The notes beneath the pieces are model-generated. The model had not been told where the DNA came from and searched no databases. It was given only the letters and a program-made list of their open reading frames with translations. From an uncultured Paracoccaceae bacterium (GTDB taxonomy: Bacteria; Pseudomonadota; Alphaproteobacteria; Rhodobacterales; Rhodobacteraceae): DNA of 49,847 bases. How positions within the stretch are numbered: position 1 is the stretch's first letter; every line of letters starts with the position of its first letter. The translations under genes and the position numbers were made by a program. Positions 45,419 to 49,847 of this stretch are shown here, one piece after another. The stretch is taken from NCBI GenBank assembly GCA_913060475.1, contig CAJXSD010000015.1, forward strand, positions 1-49,847, given 5' to 3'.

Positions 45419-46339
45419 TCAGACCGCCAAATTTGGAATGATCTGTTTTTTACGGCTCATGATGCCGGGCAATACGACGGTGTCCCCGGTCACGGTTGCG
45501 CCGAATGATTTTTCGGCAACGGTTTTGACCAAATCGTTGGGGACCAATAATGTCGCCTCTTCGTTTAGGATATCGACGACGAACAACAAAACCTGGTCTG
45601 CCCCATCTTGGGTGGCAACATCTGTCATGGACGCCATCAGGCTGTCTTTGCGGTCCAGAACCAATTTCGGGGCCGTTGTTTCCAAGACTGAGACGCGGAA
45701 CTGTTTGCCGCCGACTTCGTATTCTTTGCTGTCCATGCGCAACAGTTCGGCATCGGAAAATGCGGAAATGTCTGATTTAGCCTCGAATAATTCGGATGCA
45801 TAGGATGCGATATCAACACCCAAATCAGCCGCCAGTTTTTCGGCAACGGCGCGGTCATGATCGGTCGTTGTCGGGCTGCGGAATTCCAACGTATCGGACA
45901 GGATACACGACAATGCGGCACCTTTGATGGCCTCGGGCATTTTGGCCGCGTCATCGCCCATCAGATCAACCATAATCGTTGCGGTGCAGGCCAAGGGACG
46001 GATTGTGATGTCAATCGGGCCTTTGGTTTCCAGTCCGCCCACCAATTTGTGGTGATCGATGATCGCGGTGATATCAGCGTCATTTATGCCATCGGGCAAT
46101 TCGGCAAGGTTGTTTGTATCCACAATCACAACCGGCGCACCCGCATCCACGCCCGAAATGATTTCGGGTTTGTCCAAATTCCAGCGTTTCAGAACAAAAG
46201 CCGCCTCGGTATTGGGTTCGCCCAGCAATTTCGGCGCGGCGTCAATGCCCTTAACACTGTTCAAATACCATGCCCAAATGATGGGCGATCCGGTGGAATC
46301 GGTATCGGGGGATTTATGGCCAAAAACCTGTACGCTCAT
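45419..46339 (-). CDS. ppaC: Manganese-dependent inorganic pyrophosphatase
   Basis: A 306-residue family II pyrophosphatase (DHH family) that hydrolyses PPi in the cytoplasm. The metal motifs are GHKSPDTDST, VDTNN and DHH (AIIDHHKLVGGL). The DHHA2 domain ends with the substrate-binding signature SRKKQ near residue 295. The length matches the family. Family II enzymes are patchily distributed, and many alphaproteobacteria use the unrelated family I Ppa, so the presence of this form is of some interest. Confidence 0.94.
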   Translation of the reverse strand: MSVQVFGHKSPDTDSTGSPIIWAWYLNSVKGIDAAPKLLGEPNTEAAFVLKRWNLDKPEIISGVDAGAPVVIVDTNNLAELPDGINDADITAIIDHHKLVGGLETKGPIDITIRPLACTATIMVDLMGDDAAKMPEAIKGAALSCILSDTLEFRSPTTTDHDRAVAEKLAADLGVDIASYASELFEAKSDISAFSDAELLRMDSKEYEVGGKQFRVSVLETTAPKLVLDRKDSLMASMTDVATQDGADQVLLFVVDILNEEATLLVPNDLVKTVAEKSFGATVTGDTVVLPGIMSRKKQIIPNLAV

Positions 46340-46403
46340 GTGATCTGTCCTTGAAATAAAACGGTTTCGCGGGGGTTATAGTCGGTCCGGAATGCTTTGT
46401 CAC

Positions 46404-47159
46404 CTAGGCTGATGGCCGCAGGAAAACAGGGCGATCGGGCGTTGATTGATCAGGCTGATACTGATAGCCACCCGTATCGAAATCGGCCAAAGCCGCAGGA
46501 TCCGTCACCCGGTTTTCCACAACAAAACGTGCCATGGCCCCGCGGGCCCGTTTCGCATAAAAACTGACAATTTTCGGACCTTTGGGTCCGTCTTCGTAAA
46601 ATGCGGGGGTAATCACGCGCAATTTCAACGCATCCATATCCACGGCCCCGAAATATTCCTGACTAGCGCAATTGACCAAAATATCGGTATCCATATCCGC
46701 CGCCTGCTGGTTCAACTGCTTGGAAATGCGATCCCCCCAATAGGCATATAGGGATTTTTTGTCATCCACCTTTAATTTGCTGCCCATTTCCAATCGATAG
46801 GGTTCAATTTCATCCAAGGGACGCAACACCCCATAAAGCCCCGACAAAATCCGCAACCGATCCTGCGCCCAGCGCACAGCATCGGCGTCCAAGCTGGCCG
46901 CATCCAAGCCCTGATAGGTATCGCCGGAAAACAAATACATCGCCGCCTTGCGCGACTGTGTTCCGAATTGGTCAAACCGATCCTTGTTCAGCTTGGCCAG
47001 CGGTTCCGAAATATGCATCAGCTTGCGCAGGCCATCAACATTCAAATCGCCCGCGACCTGTGCCAAATGCAAAGCATCCTTGACAAACGCAGGCTGCGTC
47101 GGCTTAAGATCCAGTGGTGTTTCATCCAGTTTTTTGGCGGGTGACACGACAATCAGCAT
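46404..47159 (-). CDS. yaaA: Peroxide stress protein YaaA
   Basis: A 251-residue protein of the UPF0246 (DUF328) family. The start is MLIVVSPAKKLDE, with the following GLDAASLDADAVRWAQDRLRILSGLYGVLRPLDEI...PYRLEMG being the family core, and SFYAKRARGAMARFVVENR near the C-terminus. In E. coli, YaaA limits free iron and oxidative DNA damage under peroxide. It is followed on the same strand by ppaC and preceded by recQ. Confidence 0.93.
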   Translation of the reverse strand: MLIVVSPAKKLDETPLDLKPTQPAFVKDALHLAQVAGDLNVDGLRKLMHISEPLAKLNKDRFDQFGTQSRKAAMYLFSGDTYQGLDAASLDADAVRWAQDRLRILSGLYGVLRPLDEIEPYRLEMGSKLKVDDKKSLYAYWGDRISKQLNQQAADMDTDILVNCASQEYFGAVDMDALKLRVITPAFYEDGPKGPKIVSFYAKRARGAMARFVVENRVTDPAALADFDTGGYQYQPDQSTPDRPVFLRPSA

Positions 47160-47227
47160 TGCACTCTCCTTTTTTAGGGTACCTAGTACGGACAGGCGCG
47201 CGCTTCAACCAGGGCGGGGGAATTGCG

Positions 47228-49267
47228 TTATATTTCGGCCAGAATTTCCAAAAATGCAGGACCAAACCGTTCGGCCCGCTTATCGCCCAAAACACGCGCC
47301 ATGGCCCCCATATCCCGCGGTTTCATTTGCGCCACCTTGGCCAGTTGTGCGGCACTGCAGCTGATGGGTTTTTCTGTACCATCCTGACCACGGGTCAATT
47401 GCGCCTGAACCTCAAGCAGATGATCATACAAATTTGCTGACGGCTTGCCCGCCATTTTTCGGCGCGCTGGATGGACTGGCGCGGTTGCAGCCCCCGTAAT
47501 AACGCCCAAAAATTCTGCGCCATAGGTTTGCAATTTCTTGGCCCCCACACCGCTGATACCCGCCATATCATCCAGGGTTTGGGGTCGTTTTTGCGCCATT
47601 TCAACCAAGGTGCGATCGTTAAACACGATATAGGCTGGCACATCTGCCGCCTCGGCCAAGGCGCGGCGTTTGGCTTTCAACGCAGATAGCAGGGGCGCGT
47701 CCTCGTCCGAGACCAGTGTTTTGACAACGGGGCCCGAACGCGCCTGTTTTACCGTATCCAACCGCAGCGTTATCGTGTCCTGATCGCGCAGCAGCGGCAA
47801 GGCCCGATCTGTCATGCGCAATGCGCCGTGGCGTTCTGCATCGGGGCGGATCAGATCATGGCCCATCATCTGGCGAAACACCGCCTGCCATTGGACCCGT
47901 TTCAAATCCTGCCCTACGCCAAAGGTCGGCAAATCCTGGTGACCATTGGCGCGGATTTTATCGGTCGCATTGCCGATCAAAATATCAATCAGATAAGCCG
48001 CACCAAAACGTTCCTGTGTTCTTAAAATCGCAGACAGCGCCTTGCGCACCGATTGTGTTCCATCAAATGTTTCGGGCGGGCGATCACATAAATCACATTT
48101 CCCACAAGGCGCGGATGTTTCGCCAAAATACCCCAAAAGCGTTTGTCTGCGACACACCAATGCCTCAGCCAGACCCAACAGCGCATTCAAACGCCCGTGA
48201 TCCGCATCGCGCCGATCATTTGGGGCCAAACTTTCGTCGATTTGACCGCGCCTTAGGCGAATATCCTCGGGTCCATAAAGGGTCATGGTATCCGCAGGTC
48301 CACCATCGCGGCCCGCGCGGCCGATTTCCTGATAATAGGCCTCGATCGATTTGGGCAAATCCGCATGGGCCACCCAGCGGATATCCGGTTTATCCACCCC
48401 CATACCAAAGGCAACGGTTGCCACAACGATCAACCCATCCTCTTTGGCGAACCGTTCTTCGACAACGGCGCGATCGGGGGGGTCCATGCCACCGTGATAA
48501 TGACAGGCGTTGTGCCCTGCCTCGCGCAGGCCGGCCGCCAAATGTTCCGTTTTGTTACGCGTCGCACAATATACGATGCCCGATTGCCCCTGTCGCGCAG
48601 CGGCAAAGTCCAAAATCTGACGGCGCGGCGTATCCTTGGCCACAAAGGCCAGATGGATATTGGGTCGATCAAAACCGCGCAAAAATGTGACAGGATCCAC
48701 ACCGCCAAACAGCCGTTCCACAATTTCGGCACGCGTTTCGGCATCGGCAGTGGCCGTGAATGCCGCCAAGGGCACATTCAACGCCCGACGCAGGTCACCA
48801 ATACGCAGATAATCGGGGCGAAAATCATGCCCCCACTGGCTGACGCAATGCGCCTCGTCCACGGCGATTTGACGAATGGGATAGCGGCGCAGCATGTTCA
48901 TGGTCGATGCCATACCCAACCGTTCGGGTGCCAGATACAGCAGCTTTAGCGTGCCCGCCTCTAGCGCGTCCATGACCGATTGCGTTTGTTCGGGCGTGTT
49001 CGCAGATGTCAGCGCACCGGCCACAACCCCCTGCGATTGTAACCCGCGCACCTGATCGCGCATCAATGCAATCAGCGGTGATATCACCAATGTCACACCA
49101 TCACGCGCCAAAGCAGGCAGTTGATAACACAGCGATTTGCCGCCCCCTGTGGGCATGATCGCCAAAACATCCGATCCTGCCAGGACAGCATCAACAATTT
49201 CCCCCTGACCCGCACGGAACCCGTCGAATCCAAAAACATCCCGCAAAATATCGGTGATTGGGGTCAT
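47228..49267 (-). CDS. recQ: ATP-dependent DNA helicase RecQ
   Basis: A 679-residue 3'-5' helicase. Helicase motifs: 0 (FGFDGFRAGQGEIV), I Walker A (AIMPTGGGKSLCYQLPA), II (VDEAHCVSQWGHDFRPDY), and IV-VI with the ATVAFGMGVDKPDIRWVAHADLP and QEIGRAGRDG segments. The RQC zinc site is seen as CGKCDLC. A winged helix and one C-terminal HRDC domain follow. I use the ATG at 49267 (MTPITDILRDVFGF); an in-frame start at 49330 would add 21 residues with no family match. The product acts in recombination and fork repair. Confidence 0.95.
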   Translation of the reverse strand: MTPITDILRDVFGFDGFRAGQGEIVDAVLAGSDVLAIMPTGGGKSLCYQLPALARDGVTLVISPLIALMRDQVRGLQSQGVVAGALTSANTPEQTQSVMDALEAGTLKLLYLAPERLGMASTMNMLRRYPIRQIAVDEAHCVSQWGHDFRPDYLRIGDLRRALNVPLAAFTATADAETRAEIVERLFGGVDPVTFLRGFDRPNIHLAFVAKDTPRRQILDFAAARQGQSGIVYCATRNKTEHLAAGLREAGHNACHYHGGMDPPDRAVVEERFAKEDGLIVVATVAFGMGVDKPDIRWVAHADLPKSIEAYYQEIGRAGRDGGPADTMTLYGPEDIRLRRGQIDESLAPNDRRDADHGRLNALLGLAEALVCRRQTLLGYFGETSAPCGKCDLCDRPPETFDGTQSVRKALSAILRTQERFGAAYLIDILIGNATDKIRANGHQDLPTFGVGQDLKRVQWQAVFRQMMGHDLIRPDAERHGALRMTDRALPLLRDQDTITLRLDTVKQARSGPVVKTLVSDEDAPLLSALKAKRRALAEAADVPAYIVFNDRTLVEMAQKRPQTLDDMAGISGVGAKKLQTYGAEFLGVITGAATAPVHPARRKMAGKPSANLYDHLLEVQAQLTRGQDGTEKPISCSAAQLAKVAQMKPRDMGAMARVLGDKRAERFGPAFLEILAEI

Positions 49268-49349
49268 GTCTGCCAATGTGATTGCCTGTTTGTCTTGCGG
49301 GGTTTTTTCACAAAACCCCGATTGAAACAACCCGCAATTCCGTATCGTG

Positions 49350-49634
49350 CTAGTACAACAGCAAGCTGGGCAAAATATAATCGCGCAGCGAAATCACGAT
49401 GATGAAGGCAACCAGCGGCGCCAAATCCAGCGGGCGCGTATCGGGCAAAAATCGGCGCAGCGGGCCATAGATCGGTTCCAAAATACGGTTCAATCCCGTC
49501 CAAATCTGCGCCACAATGGGTTGATACAGGTTCAGCACCTGAAAATTGATCAACCAGCTCATGATGACATGCGCGATCATAAAATAAAATGCGATACTTA
49601 GGATCAGGTGCAGCGGCCCATAGATTGCCATCAT
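49350..49634 (-). CDS. YggT-family membrane protein
   Basis: A 94-residue protein with two membrane helices (residues 6-27 and 66-88) separated by a loop that carries INFQVLNLYQPIVAQIWTGLNRILEPIYGPLRRFLP. This is the YggT repeat unit, in which the PhyxxLxxxxxPxlxPiR pattern lies between the helices. The biological role is not settled (cell-envelope or osmotic functions are proposed for relatives). AAGGAG precedes the ATG at 49634. It is upstream of recQ on the same strand with an 82-bp gap. Confidence 0.88.
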   Translation of the reverse strand: MMAIYGPLHLILSIAFYFMIAHVIMSWLINFQVLNLYQPIVAQIWTGLNRILEPIYGPLRRFLPDTRPLDLAPLVAFIIVISLRDYILPSLLLY

Positions 49635-49733
49635 GTCGAAAACTCCTTTGCTTGGACCTAGATGTATGCGCCACGCCGCGAATAAACAAGGCCCCTTGCG
49701 CAGGAATCCGCTTTGGCATATTTTCGCAGATGG

Positions 49734-49809
49734 GCCGCTGTAGCTCAGTCGGTAGAGCAACGCATTCGTAATGCGTGGGTCGTAGGTTCAAGTCCTATCA
49801 GCGGCACCA
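49734..49809 (+). tRNA. tRNA-Thr (anticodon CGT)
   Basis: A complete 76-nt cloverleaf. The 7-bp acceptor stem (GCCGCTG/CAGCGGC) is followed by discriminator A and an encoded CCA. The D arm reads GCTCAGTCGGTAGAGC. The anticodon stem is ACGCA/TGCGT with loop TTCGTAA, giving anticodon CGT (Thr, ACG). The T arm contains GGTTCAAGTCC. The 38 bases after it to the window end show nothing. Confidence 0.97.
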
Positions 49810-49847
49810 TTAGATAGGACTAAACCCGCGTCGGGCGAACATAACAA

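Overview
The window is chromosomal DNA of an alphaproteobacterium, most likely a Rhodobacterales (roseobacter-type) species of moderate GC content. The evidence is the conserved block ubiB-ubiE / mutM-enoyl-CoA hydratase-rpsT-dnaA-dnaN-recF-lysE-gyrB, the proteobacterial-type glutamate-cysteine ligase, the gltD-gltB pair, the TIGR01459-type HAD hydrolase, CtrA-like promoter boxes upstream of flagellar genes, and dispersed double-hairpin intergenic repeats. These assignments rest on motif recognition by eye; no database search was run. I see no rRNA, insertion sequence, prophage, integrase or CRISPR array.

Layout. 1-3.7 kb (minus): a PaaI-like thioesterase, then a three-gene surface-glycan operon with 4-nt overlaps (WaaA/Kdo-transferase-like, polysaccharide pyruvyltransferase-like, GT29 sialyltransferase-like). 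4.0-6.9 kb: tRNA-Lys, then dapF-mtaB-GST joined by ATGA overlaps. 7.0-8.4 kb (minus): an FzlA-like GST and mtgA. 8.5-10.3 kb: an apparently empty interval that holds four tiny ORFs in two paralogous pairs (A1, B1, A2, B2), with structured leaders and terminators. 10.3-16.4 kb: gltB and gltD. 16.6-19.4 kb (plus): uppP, aroQ, pgsA, moaD, moaE. 19.4-22.6 kb (minus): an OmpA/BON protein with a small coiled-coil partner, and ubiA. 22.6-25.3 kb (plus): rsmE, a membrane protein, gshA. 25.4-28.4 kb: a flagellar remnant with motB and flgE intact, flgK truncated, and a flgD-like 3' end fused to it out of frame. 28.3-32.9 kb: quinone genes ubiB and ubiE, then mutM, an enoyl-CoA hydratase and rpsT. 33.2-40.1 kb (plus): replication genes. 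40.1-44.1 kb (minus): threonine aldolase, YcgN, RibF, MaoC and HAD proteins. 44.2-49.6 kb: an APC-like transporter, Mn-dependent pyrophosphatase, YaaA, RecQ and YggT. 49.7 kb: tRNA-Thr.

Most of the window is housekeeping: replication and repair (dnaA, dnaN, recF, gyrB, mutM, recQ), cell wall and lipid (dapF, mtgA, uppP, pgsA), nitrogen assimilation (gltBD), ubiquinone (ubiA, ubiB, ubiE), molybdopterin (moaD, moaE) and flavin (ribF). The standout is the 8.5-10.0 kb interval. Each of its four genes encodes a 30-33 residue protein that is almost entirely a Sec-type signal peptide ending in a canonical A-x-A site, which would release only 5-6 residues: glycine-rich for type A, acidic for type B. 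Paralogues differ at many synonymous positions while the peptide is kept, and both A genes carry a leader hairpin with a 10-bp closing stem and a 44-nt loop. This looks like an unannotated peptide system. Its function cannot be deduced from the window.
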